NCBI GenBank assembly: GCA_012934845.2
Contig: WNNJ02001959.1
Span: 1-64,000, forward strand
Direction: 5' to 3'
Source of the DNA: Pomphorhynchus laevis
Taxonomy: Eukaryota; Acanthocephala; Palaeacanthocephala; Echinorhynchida; Pomphorhynchidae
Length of the DNA stretch: 64,000 nt
The notes under the pieces were generated by a model, which was not told the origin of the DNA, did no database searches, and was given only the letters and a program-made list of their open reading frames with translations. Below, piece by piece: positions 52,429-61,809 of this stretch (its first letter is position 1; every line of letters starts with the position of its first letter). The position numbers and the translations under genes were made by a program.

Positions 52429-52610
52429 TTCAAAATCTACTTATTTTCACTTATTTTCTTCAGTTTATAATTTTAGAGTTAAAAACAACCAAAAAGAAAA
52501 TAAGTAGATATTTATAAATATATTACATTATATTATAATGTAATAACATTATAATGTTATTAAACAATGTCATTTAACCATTTTATGAAATTAATCCTTT
52601 TTATTTTTTT

Positions 52611-52672
52611 ACAGGAATTGAGATTTCTAGGAACTGAGATTTCTAGGAATTGAGATTTCTGGGAATTGAGAC
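52611..52672. repeat. Right arm of inverted repeat flanking a 5.4 kb segment
   Basis: TTTACAGGAATTGAGATTTC followed by three TAGGAAYTGAGATTTC units. Reverse complement of 47272-47331. The internal unit length (about 16 bases) is the same in both arms. Confidence 0.65.
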
Positions 52673-52684
52673 TGAACTAAAATT

Positions 52685-53105
52685 TTTATGGATAGATAAT
52701 AAATAATATACTTTGTATCAGAATAAGATACTATATAATCAAATTTTATGAGAGGAAATACGTCATTAGCACGTGTTTGGCGTCGCTGCTATGTTGGGTC
52801 GAGGAATATTGTCCGAAACCTGATAGCATAGCAGTTCCTCATGATGACCTCTAATCCATATTCTGATACAACGTCTGCTATTTATTAGTAAATTCATAAA
52901 AATTGACTTTTATTTTTTATTTCAATTTTTATTTTAGTTTGATATATGTTATATAAAATCTTTTAACAATTATTTATTTTTAGTTATTATATAATTATTA
53001 AATTTTGATTTATTGATTTAGCATTATTATTTTATATATTTATATTTATTTATTTATTTTATTTTGTAATTAAAATAAATACATTGGATCAGATAGCTGA
53101 ATTGA
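52685..53105 (+). mobile_element. Truncated Penelope-like element repeat, copy 11 (opposite orientation)
   Basis: The only fuller copy with its sense on the plus strand. From TTTATGGATAGATAATAAAT (end of the RT ORF) through the GCTGCTATGTTGGGTCGAGG block, ATAGCATAGCAGTTCCTCAT, TTCTGATACAACGTCTGC and GCATTATTATTTTATA to GATCAGATAGCTGAATTGAT at 53088-53107. It defines both ends of the short form, about 420 bases. Stem 2 of the pseudoknot is intact (52786-52793 with 52827-52834); stem 1 is lost. Confidence 0.8.
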
Positions 53106-53109
53106 TTAG

Positions 53110-54900
53110 AAAAATATATAGGTTTCTTAAAAATAATCAATACGGATGGTTTCTTTGAAGGCAGGCGAGTGCCGTACTCTGAGAAACCCATCGTGGCCAC
53201 GTATACAATTTACGACATCAATCATATGGCAAATTTCAAAAAACTTCCGTCTTTCGCCAAGAGTTACACCCATTGGAATGAATTTCCGGATAATATTGTG
53301 TAAATCGACCCCATGCCATGCTCTAAAAAGCAATTTTAAAAATATCTGTGCCTTAGAATTGACATTGCTATTTGAATTGGTTAAGAATATTTCAATTGAA
53401 CAGGTAAACCAGCCTTTGTCTAACACCTTGTATCTTCATTATAATGTGATTTTTATAAAATCCCCGCGACTTTCGGCCTAGTCAAAAAATTAATCAACTG
53501 GAATTGCGTATACCCCTGTGTTTCTAAGAATTCTGCGCTTTAGATTTAAAATTATCAAGATCGTGAAACGCTTAGGTACGCATTAGCCCAAGCATATGAC
53601 TAACAAAGAACTACAAGGAACAATTTGCGTATTAATCCTACCACTATTGAAACACATTAAGTGAAATACCAAGCGTACGATTTACAAATCTCCACATGCA
53701 TTTATTTATTTGAAGAAAGTCCGCAGCTCTTAGATCAACATATAAAGCTTGAATCTAGTATGGGATAATAAGAATTAACATGATTCTAAAAAAACTAAGG
53801 ATACCTTTAGAAAGAACGAGAACCTAGGCTGATATCACATGCTGTTCGCATAGATATTTTTAAGGTTTTAGTTCGAAGTACAGTGCAAAAGACCAATGAG
53901 ACGACAACATCATATCAAGGTATTTGTAACTTTTGCAGATTTCCAAATGCTCACTCTTAAAAGATAAATAATCATCGCAACCAACTCTACGGAATTTCAC
54001 TAGTTTTATCTGTGTTAACCTTTAGTTTGTTAGTAAATCAATAGACGCACATAGCTAAAATGGAGTGTTTCACATTGAAAATATTAGTATACATTATCGC
54101 TAAGTCATCAGCGCAAAGAAGGTAGTCAATTGATTTGTAATCACGACATAATTGAGCTGGAATATCAAAGAATAATGAAAGTAATAGCTGATTGAGCGGT
54201 TGCCCTGCATTACACCTTTGCGAATAACAAACAGTTATGATTGTTTCAAATAATCGGAGATGTACAGAGGTCGGTTGTAATACTGCATATAACAGCATCA
54301 GAAACACGTCAGGATATACACATATTTCGCACAACTTCCCGAAGGACTAAGTATATATTCACAGAATCGGAATGTACAGGGACGATCGACTGCTGAAGCA
54401 GTCAATAACGTGATTTCGCAGTCTTAAAATCATTCAAAATAGACGTATTGCGGCGAAATCCGAACTGTTGGGCTGCCAATGAAGACAATGTAAAGTAGAA
54501 AGGTGGGATGTCATGGCAGAAGTTAGTAACCTATAAGAGATGCTTAATAACGTAATTCACTAGACATGAATTTGTGTTATCCTCGTCAACCTTACCTTTG
54601 TAAAATAACTTAATTATCATGGATCTCTACGGATTTGAAATATGGGCTTCGAACAGAAACGTGTTGAAAAGGAACCAGAAATTACATAAATGAGGCAACG
54701 CTGCTGCTTGGATAGGGGCTCCGGAGTAAGACGTAATCATTGAGTCTTACAGTAAATATTTGAACAACGCTAACAATAAATTATGAAAAGCACAAACCAC
54801 TGTGGTCTAGCTCTTTTAGGAAATTTTCTCGATTGCTTAAGAGGAACATAAAATTTATACAATTTATGCTTTGCTCAAGTTTTACAGCAAAAAGGAAACC
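53110..54900 (-). pseudogene. Decayed LINE RT remnant
   Basis: Minus-strand pieces read MLDKGWFTCSIEIFLTNSNS with AWHGVDLHNIIRKFIPMG (53127-53426), and RCNAGQPLNQLLLSLFFDIP then DYLLCADDLAIMYTN (54038-54334). The last fits RT motifs B and C (Q..PLS..LF..DI, ADDLAI). The rest of the region carries no open frame. The family cannot be fixed. Confidence 0.5.
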
Positions 54901-55394
54901 GAATCCTCGATTCATTTTAGGAAATCAATTCTAAGTTTTGAAAAAATTTTCAATTTAGAAAGATCACTGCCCTGAAATGCAAATAATTGTTATGCAGTAA
55001 ATGGTATACAACTCAAGGTTACTACGCCCGATGGGTAAGTTAAATAATATCAGGTCAACAAAGCGATTTTAAATCTGAAAGAATTTGTTTAAAAGTTGAA
55101 ACTTCTTTGATTGTAGAGAGCAAAACGAGCGTTAAAATCACTAGCTATAACAATTGATTTTCTGAAGATGCTAACAGTAGTTAGCGAACTATCAAAAATA
55201 ATTTCTTTCTTTGATCCAGATCCAATAATTATTTATCAATAATGGATCAGTATCAACTATTTAAAATTGATTTTGAGATGTAAGAATCGACAATAGATAA
55301 AAAAATACCATCAATTATATCTTGAATCTTAATTGATGAATTATACCATCAATTCATTTTGTGGTCTAATCTAATAATTTAATCTACAATAGCT
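54901..55394. other. Non-coding stretch with a hammerhead-family copy
   Basis: No gene. The roughly 85-base unit of 45326-45415 recurs at 55162-55245 (CTGAAGATGCTAACAGTAGT through CCAATAATTATTTATC). The rest is AT-rich. Confidence 0.5.
55162..55193 (+). ncRNA. Hammerhead-like core, CUGAAGA family, third copy
   Basis: CUGAAGA, U, GCUAA-CAGUAG-UUAGC, then GAAC in place of GAAA, then UAUC. Stem II is intact while the catalytic box has one change, so this copy is probably dead. Confidence 0.5.
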
Positions 55395-55925
55395 TAAGCC
55401 TTTTAAAATGTGTATTGACTCTCATATTTTCTCTACTATTCTCAAGACTTGATCACTGTCATTGTCTATTTTCTACATCACATAACTTCACTGTTATTCC
55501 CCTACAACCCATCGTCAACGCATTCGTCCGGATTCCACTTCGCCGTTTTGATCATACATCCCGCCATTTTACTTCTATCGATTTGCCTACCATTTATTGT
55601 CGTGTTCAAATTCATCTCATTCTAATTGCTTTCCGCCTTGTAACTTTTCATACCCCTTCATTTCTCAACGTTCCTTTTCTTGATAATTCTCGTCCTGTTT
55701 ACCGTTCTTTGCGTTCCCGTGTTCTAAACTACTCTACGTCATTTGGCGTCCGCTCCTTCCTTGTCGTTACTCCACTTGTGGAATTATCCGCACATTCAAA
55801 TACGACAATAAAACTTAACGCCGTGCATTAAACACCAAATCGAATCAATTTAAACAATTTAATAGACTTGTAAGCGTAGTACTCGAACGCATTTCCCAAG
55901 TTAAATAAATATATTATTATATAAT
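55395..55925 (+). mobile_element. LINE family B, 3' fragment
   Basis: The frame 55415-55831 carries LFSRLDHCHCLFST, IVNAFVRIPLRRFDHTSRHF, VTFHTPSFLNVPFLDNSRPV and FGVRSFLVVTPLV, the RT C-terminus of family B. It ends in GTAAGCG...CGCATTTCCC and AATAAATATATTATTA. 5' truncation is typical of LINE insertion. Confidence 0.85.
55874..55890 (+). other. LINE B 3'-terminal hairpin, copy 3
   Basis: GCGT-AGTACTCGA-ACGC. The stem is reduced to 4 bp here; the flanks TTGTAAGCG and CGCATTTCCC are conserved. Confidence 0.55.
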
Positions 55926-56445
55926 GAGCGCAAGCCTGGTAAAGAGCACAAGCTTAAGTTAATTAAGCACAGTGTCGGAAACGCCTTTACTCACAATGTC
56001 ACACACGGAACTAAAACGATTAGTGGGTACTTCATTCTACTTATGAGTATTGCCGAGTACTCCATAATTTTGATGATAAAGTGGTCGTCCTAGAAGTAAC
56101 ATGTTGACTGAAAGTCGTGAATCAAAATCCAGTATATCAAGCAACACCATATATAATAGTAGTGCACGGATGTGCTGAGTAGACAACGGTCCAGGATTTC
56201 TTTCGAAATACGGCATTTATACAAAATGGTGTTGCTTGTTAGACTGGACTTTGATTCACGACTTTCAGTCACAATGTCACTTCTAGACGACTAATGAGTA
56301 CCAGGAAACACTCGTCAGTAGAATGAAGTACTCACTAGCCATTTCGGTTGCCTGTGTGACATTGTGAATTAAGGCGTTTCCGACACTTTGCTTAATTGTC
56401 TGAGGCTTGCGCTTTTTACCAGATCGAATTGCTGTGCGGACCATC
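55925..56445. repeat. Large foldback with arms of about 220 bases
   Basis: Left arm about 55928-56155 and right arm about 56215-56440 are reverse complements at roughly 80-85% by eye, sharing GTGTCGGAAACGCCTT, CACAATGTCACACA, GTACTTCATTCTACT, GTGACTGAAAGTCGTGAATC and CAAGCAACACCAT. The roughly 60-base centre holds GTAGTGCACGGATGTGCTGA. The arms contain the SINE-like text seen at 21075-21200, so this is two head-to-head copies of that family. Confidence 0.85.
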
Positions 56446-56516
56446 CTAAAACACTAGGCCTAGATTGTTGCTAAATTTTCGCTGCACTCGTTGGATCCTT
56501 AATGTATACGGCGGGA

Positions 56517-56815
56517 ATAATAGTAGTGCACGGATGTGCTGAGTAGACAACGGGCCAAGATTTCTTTCGAAATACGGCATTTATACAAAATGGTGTTGCT
56601 TGTTTGACTGGACTTTGATTCACGACTTTCAGTCACCATGTCACGTCTAGACGACCAATGAGTACCCGGCAACACTCGTCAGTAGAATGAAGTACTCACT
56701 GGTCGTTTCGGTTGCCTGTGTGACATTGTGAATTAAGGCGTTTCCGACACTGCTTAATTGTCTGAGGCTTGTTCTTTTTACCAGATCGAATTGCTGTGCG
56801 GACCATCCTTAAACA
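56517..56815. repeat. Direct repeat of the foldback's right half
   Basis: TAGTAGTGCACGGATGTGCT at 56521 repeats that of 56155, and the match continues to GCGGACCATCCT (about 300 bases, around 95% identical by eye). So the right arm and centre were duplicated more recently than the inverted arrangement. Confidence 0.85.
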
Positions 56816-56893
56816 TCCTTATATATAATTACAATTCTTCATAAACAACCTCCGGATGTCTAGTTTTTGTTTTCTGGATTAATTAACTGATAA

Positions 56894-59110
56894 TTACACA
56901 GAGATTCCGGCCTGGAAACCCCTCCGAAGAAGGTGATCCCTAGACATTATCAGAAAGTGTCTTAGCCACCCCAACTGACTTTCTTCGATGTTGAAATGTA
57001 GCGACTTTACTCCGAATCTTTCCCAGTTGATCGAATTACTAACCTTATCTCCAAGGCTAAGACCGGCGCATCGTGAAGGAACCTCATTTCGGTCGCCTGT
57101 ACCTAAGATATTATCCTGTCGGTCATAACCCAAAGCTCATAACCATAGGTTAAGATATGAATGAAGATTGCATGTTAAACCGAAAGCTTCACCCGAAGCC
57201 TTAAATCCCGCTTCACCACGGCATAACTGTATAAAGAACGCACTGCTGCGTTAGCTGTGCAAATCCGCTTCTCAATCTCAATAATGTCCCTGCCGTTTCT
57301 CGAGAACAATACCCCAAGATACTTGAAATCTTCCTCATCAGGAAGAACCTTTTTCCAGTCCGGATTAACATTAACACCTGAATCCAAGACGAACGCAAAG
57401 AGACAGTCTTGGTGTTACTAATTAACATTCCTGTCGCTTATCATTCCATCGTAAATCGATCTAGTAGTCATTGTAAGTCATCTGGACAAGAAACTCAACA
57501 AAACAACATCATCTGCAAAACACAGAGATGTTATCCTAATGGAATCGAACTGAAGACCGACATCCGTCAGAGCAGCCCATCTCAAATTTTGTCTATGTAA
57601 ATAAGGAGCAAAAGTGGAGACAACGGACAACACTAACGAAGCCTAACGTCTACTGGTAGTGATTCAGACTTCCTACCTAGAACACAATCACAACTCATAC
57701 TTTGTTCATACAGAGTATCCACAGCTACCCGAAGATAGTGTGGCACTCCATAGTCACTTTGTACCTCCCACAACCTCTCTCGCGGACCTCGGTCTATTGC
57801 CTTCTCCAAATCTACAAAACACATGTAGACCGGTTGAGCGAACTCCCAAGACAGTTCAAGGATAGTTGAGAGAGTAAAGAGCTGATCCGTAGTTCCACGA
57901 CCTGGACGAAAGCCGCATTGTTTTTCTTGCAACTGTCCATCAACTATAGGCTGTATCCTTATTTCAAGAATCCTAGCAAGTAGCTTACCAGTTTGGCAAA
58001 GAAGAGTGATGCCCCGATAATTGAAACACACTCTTCAGTCACCTTTCTTAAAGATTGGTACCACCACCCCCAGTTCGCCATTGACTAAGAACCTCGCACG
58101 ACTTCAATGAAACATTAAAGATTTTTGTTAGCCCCTTCATGCCAACAATGTCGAGAGCCTTTAAAGCTTCAGGTCGAATATCGTCTACTCCAGAAGACTT
58201 GTCATTACGAAGTTTTTTTACAACATCAATGACCTCTTAGAAGAGATGAGCTCTTCCCTTGGTTCTAAAGGCTCTACTTCTACAAGAGAATGAATATCCA
58301 CCGGATTAAGGAGACTCCTAAAATGCTATTTCCAACAACCAAGAATTTCTTTAATGTCAGTCAGCATAGATCCTATCTTGTCATAGACAGTTTGAGAAGT
58401 TTTCTGCTTTCTAACACGAAGACTCCTGATCGTCCTCCAGAACATCTTCGAGCTGACCAATAATCAAGTTCTAAGTGCACTCCAAACTTCTTCCAAACTG
58501 CCTTCTTCGCTTCAGTAACTGCTCGAGCTGAAGCTCTCTTTGCCCTTCGGTACTTGTTTATAGCTTCCACTGATTTATCTGACAAAGTTGCCTTATAAGC
58601 CAGCTTCTACTGTTGGACAACATCTCTAACTGTTGGAGTCCCCCAAGCAGTCCGAGTATATCCTCCGCGACAAGCATCTAATGCCTTCGATCCACAACTT
58701 TTCATAGTTGCTTTGGCAAGCGAGTATTTGAACATATCCTATTCCTGATCAATGCTCTTCACCTCTTCTGGCAACCGAGACAAGTCCTCGGTTGCCAGAA
58801 GAGGCAACCGAGGACTTGTATCACAACAGTCGCATGCCGTTGCTTTCCATTGATAACTCCCGAATAGTTCAAGGTTCAACCGTGATCCAAAAGTTTAGTT
58901 ACAGATCCAGAATAGTGAAGAGAAGTCACTCCGACTATTTCTAGACCAAAGCGAACCATCTCTTCAACCAATTCTGGTTTCTTATCCGCCAGCGAGATGG
59001 CATTCCACGTTCCTACATGAAGGCTAGTCTGCTTCTGATTTTGATGACTCTTTCGCTGTATCCGTACAACTGTCTGGTCACACGGCACCCGACAATGAAA
59101 ACTCTTCCGG
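56894..59110 (-). mobile_element. RTE-like LINE, 5'-truncated and broken
   Basis: Pieces on minus: endonuclease start (58876-59088, SLHVGTWNAISLADKKPELV then EEMVRFGLEIVGVTSLHYSG), connector (58373-58585, AKRASARAVTEAKKAVWKKF), RT (57633-58031, CFNYRGITLLCQTGKLLARI, QCGFRPGRGTTDQLFTL, VYMCFVDLEKAIDRGPRERL), then DEEDFKYLGVLFSRNGRD (57175-57387) and the C-terminus with EESQLGWLRHFLIMSRD (56894-57133). The domains and motif text are those of RTE-type LINEs. Motif C is not in an open frame. Several frame changes and stops. Confidence 0.8.
58762..58819. repeat. Two mutually exclusive perfect hairpins
   Basis: CCTCTTCTGGCAACCGAG (58762-58779) pairs exactly with 58787-58804. The segment ACAAGTCCTCGGTTGCC (58780-58796) also pairs exactly with GGCAACCGAGGACTTGT (58803-58819). 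The two share strands, so only one can form at a time. It looks like a local template-switch event inside the LINE connector. Confidence 0.85.
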
Positions 59111-59195
59111 TCAGTGTTGAGTTAACCATTATTTTTCACACTTAATTTATAATTTGTAAATTTGTTGCTTGTTATTTATATTGTCTTGGTTTTAT

Positions 59196-59435
59196 GTCCT
59201 TTGATGATCCAACATCACTACTGTAAGGAAACAGATCTCCGAGACTCTCTTCCGCCTTTTCGTCCATTGTTCAATCTGCCGTTGGAGTCATTGAAGTGAT
59301 TATGTTTTTTCGGCAATCTCCCGTTCACTATATCCTTTGATGATCCAACATCGCTACTGTAAGGAAACAGTTCTCCGTGACTCTCTTCCCCCTTTTCGTC
59401 CATTGTCCAATCCACCGTTGGAGTCATTGAAAGGA
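59196..59435. repeat. 136-base tandem duplication
   Basis: CCTTTGATGATCCAACATC at 59198 and again at 59334, each followed by CTACTGTAAGGAAACAG, TCTCTTCC and CCGTTGGAGTCATTGAA. It lies upstream of the RTE-like LINE in its own sense and may be a tandem 5' UTR repeat, as such elements often have. Confidence 0.8.
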
Positions 59436-59617
59436 CCTGGGATAGTCTATGGAAGGAATATCCCTACGGCTGATGCAAGCTGGTCAATTATTAAGTCGTT
59501 GATCGACTAATGTCGTATATACGTTGTCTGGGCCGCTCCACGAAGATGCTAATTGGCAATAGGTACCAGTTTAATACTTAATCGACTGGCACCTAAGGCC
59601 CCTTTATATAATTACTA

Positions 59618-59950
59618 ATAAGTAAACGGGAGAAGCGAACATAACTGGGTATTAGAAACCATCACATTTCATCATCAATCAAATCCCCCGACCGGTTTCA
59701 GCTTATTGTGCTTCATCAGTAGGGTCCGGATTTTAATAGTGTTCAGGGATACTTCACCACAGTTTAGAAGAGTTCATCACTAGGATAATTATTACAAGAC
59801 ACCCTTCAAGTCTACAGGCGATCACAAAAGTGATTCGGCAATATACTATAGAAATATTATTAGAGCCTGATCCTGGTTCACAGAGCGATACGGCATTATA
59901 GTTGTTACTAGCAACTAAACGGGGGAGACGGACATAACTGGGTAAGTAAA
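59618..59950 (-). mobile_element. Retrozyme-like unit: roughly 290-base segment between direct repeats, with hammerhead
   Basis: ACGGGAGAAGCGAACATAAC then TGGGTA (59626-59651) recurs as ACGGGGGAGACGGACATAAC then TGGGTA (59919-59944), 293 bases apart. The unit between holds a minus-strand hammerhead-like core (59690-59719) and has no ORF. Non-coding units of 200-400 bases with repeated ends and hammerheads are known as retrozymes in animals and plants. That this is one is an inference from layout. Confidence 0.5.
59690..59719 (-). ncRNA. Hammerhead ribozyme core, CUGAUGAAGC
   Basis: On the minus strand: CUGAUGA, AGC-ACAAUAA-GCU (stem II), GAAA, CCGG, UC. This has both conserved boxes at exact spacing, a 3-bp stem II next to the boxes as usual, and a self-complementary ACCGGU stem III of the kind that works as a dimer in newt and other animal hammerheads. 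Stem I is imperfect: ACCCU before the core against GGGGGA after it gives three C-G pairs and one wobble. Best hammerhead candidate in the window. Confidence 0.7.
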
Positions 59951-59994
59951 TGGAAATACAATATATATCAGCAAAATTACAGAAAAGCTTTGAA

Positions 59995-60235
59995 GAGATC
60001 AGATCAGATAACTGAGTCTTTGTATTTTATACAATATATAAATTAAAAATAAAGATAAATAATACAAAATTATAAGATTTTATACAATTTATATCAAGTC
60101 AAAATTTAAAATTGAAATTTAAAATAAAAGTCATTTTTATGAATTGACAAATAAATAACATACGATGCATTAGAATAAGGATTAGTGGTTATCAAGAGCA
60201 ATTGCTATAATATTACTTATATCAGGTTAAAATTT
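59995..60235 (-). mobile_element. Truncated Penelope-like element repeat, copy 12
   Basis: Starts GATCAGATCAGATAACTGAG and runs through ATAACATACGATGCATTAGA to GGTTATCAAGAGCAATTGCT. The pseudoknot block is eroded. A second short echo of TATCAGGTTAAAATTTAAAA follows to 60270. Confidence 0.6.
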
Positions 60236-60620
60236 AAAATTGAAATTTTAAATAAAAGTCAATTTTTATAAATAATGTTTTGCTTTTGTGAATTGTACAA
60301 AACAAATTTTTGAAATGTCAAAAACTATATTAATGTTTTGACACTTATTAGCATATAAGATATGACTACGAACAGAAACATTTTGAAACAAATTTAAGAA
60401 TTGATGTTGTAAATGAATGGAAATTAAAAATTCTGAACTAATATCAAAAATATATATGATTATATGAACAGAAATAAGCCGTGATTTAAAATCAGACATT
60501 AACATTTTTAATTATATGTTTAAGGTGATACAAATGGTTAGCAGAAATAGCTATAGAAATTTAATATGTTCGTCCAATTACACTAAATATAATATATACA
60601 AAAAAGACTACGATATATGT
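60236..60620. other. AT-rich stretch
   Basis: The minus frame 60266-60505 (79 codons) is A/T-biased and without motif. No gene supported. Confidence 0.4.
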
Positions 60621-60624
60621 AAAA

Positions 60625-60822
60625 AGACTACTATGGTTCGGACATGTAGCAAGAACAGAGGACGATTACTGGATAAAATGCTCTGAAAAGGTCGGGATCG
60701 AACCGGAAGGATGTCACAGAATGCCGAAGAAACGCTGGAAGTATTGCGTTAAGGAGGGTATGAAGGCCCAGGCAATATCTGCTAATATAGGACACGAGAT
60801 GGCCAAAAGTCATTCGGTGTGA
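60625..60822 (+). pseudogene. LINE C-terminus (RTE/BovB-like)
   Basis: 66 codons, no start codon: RLLWFGHVARTEDDYWIKCS, then HRMPKKRWKYCVKEGMKAQA and ISANIGHEMAKSHSV before the stop. The pattern LRWFGHV.R......KRGRP.KRW.D.I..DM is the usual ending of RTE-like and related LINE RT proteins. Strongly 5'-truncated. Confidence 0.7.
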
Positions 60823-61094
60823 AAGTTGTTGGCAGCAACGACCTCTATGTGAAAGATAAGCTGAATAAGCGATAGAAATGCTAGCAGAAATATATATGAA
60901 AATTAAATATTTTTGTCAAATTAAATTAAATATAATATATATTATGGTATATTTGTTTAATATAATTATAAATTATATTAAATGTAATTTATAAATGTAA
61001 ATTATATGAAAAAAATGATTAAATGTAATTATATTAAATGTAATTCAAAAACTATACATTTTTTATCTGCAAAATGAAAATACGATAAACTCGC

Positions 61095-61530
61095 CTGAAA
61101 CGTTGTTGCTTAACTGAATCTACGTATTTAATATAGTCTACGTATTGTTATATAATTATAAAATAAACAAAACATAATAATGCTAAATCAAAATTTAATA
61201 ATTAAATAATAAAATAAATAATTGTTATAAGATTTTTTTATAATTTATATCAGGTTAAAATAAATAAAAATAAAATTTAAAATAAACGTCATTTTTATGA
61301 ATTGACTAATAAATAGCAGACGTTGTATCAGAATAAGAATTAGAAGCCATGAGGAGGAACTGCTATGCTATCAGGTTTCGGCACCTAACTTCTCTACCCA
61401 ACATAGCAGCGGGGCCAAATACATGTAATGATGTATTTCCTCTGAAATACGAATAAAAATTGACGAATAAAAAACAAACGATTAATAAGGATTAAAGTTC
61501 ATCAGGAACTACTATTTTATCAGGTATATG
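61095..61530 (-). mobile_element. Penelope-like element, distal terminal repeat (copy 13)
   Basis: A full short-form repeat (TTGCTTAACTGAATCTACGT to AATGATGTATTTCCTCTGAA, 61107-61445) followed by a fragment of a second (61464-61530, AAGTTCATCAGGAACTACTA). It precedes in tandem the copy at 61654-61800 attached to the RT, the arrangement known as pseudo-LTRs in Penelope-like elements. Stem 2 of the pseudoknot is intact (61360-61367 with 61402-61409). Confidence 0.7.
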
Positions 61531-61653
61531 TAATGGATATATTTACAATTCAACACAAAGACCAATGCCAATTTTAAAAGGAGAAAATTTCAACTTGGTT
61601 ATCGTAGAATTAATAGGATTTTGGACAAAGGCTAAAGTTGCTCTGTTGTTTTT

Positions 61654-61809
61654 AATAAATAACAGACGTTGTATCAGAATAAGAATAAGAGGTCATCAGG
61701 AGGAACTGCTATGCTATCAGGTTTCGGCCCCTAACTCCTCTACCCAACATAGCAGCGGGGCCAAATACATGCTAATGATGTATTTCCTCTGAAATAACTA
61801 TCTAGTATA
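61654..61809 (-). mobile_element. Penelope-like element 3' UTR with pseudoknot block (copy 14)
   Basis: Lies immediately 3' of the RT ORF in its own sense. It has ATAACAGACGTTGTATCAGA, the GGAGGAACTGCTATGCTATC block and GGGGCCAAATACATGCTAAT. This links all the short copies in the window to this RT family. Confidence 0.75.
61706..61762 (-). ncRNA. Candidate structured RNA: H-type pseudoknot in the Penelope-like 3' UTR
   Basis: In element sense: GGCCCC, one base, CUGCUAUG, 16 bases, GGGGCC, 12 bases starting GAAAC, then CAUAGCAG. Stem 1 is 61757-61762 with 61726-61731 (6 bp) and stem 2 is 61748-61755 with 61706-61713 (8 bp). They interleave, so this is a pseudoknot. Stem 2 persists in copies at 10526, 19184, 52786 and 61360, with a compensated end pair (A-U for G-C) at 10526. 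The strand order matches that of P1 and P2 in HDV-like ribozymes, but I could not place P3, P4 or the catalytic C. Confidence 0.55.

Noticed and set aside
53146-53481. Plus-strand open frame of 111 codons
   Set aside because: Opposite a minus-strand LINE remnant and without recognisable motifs.
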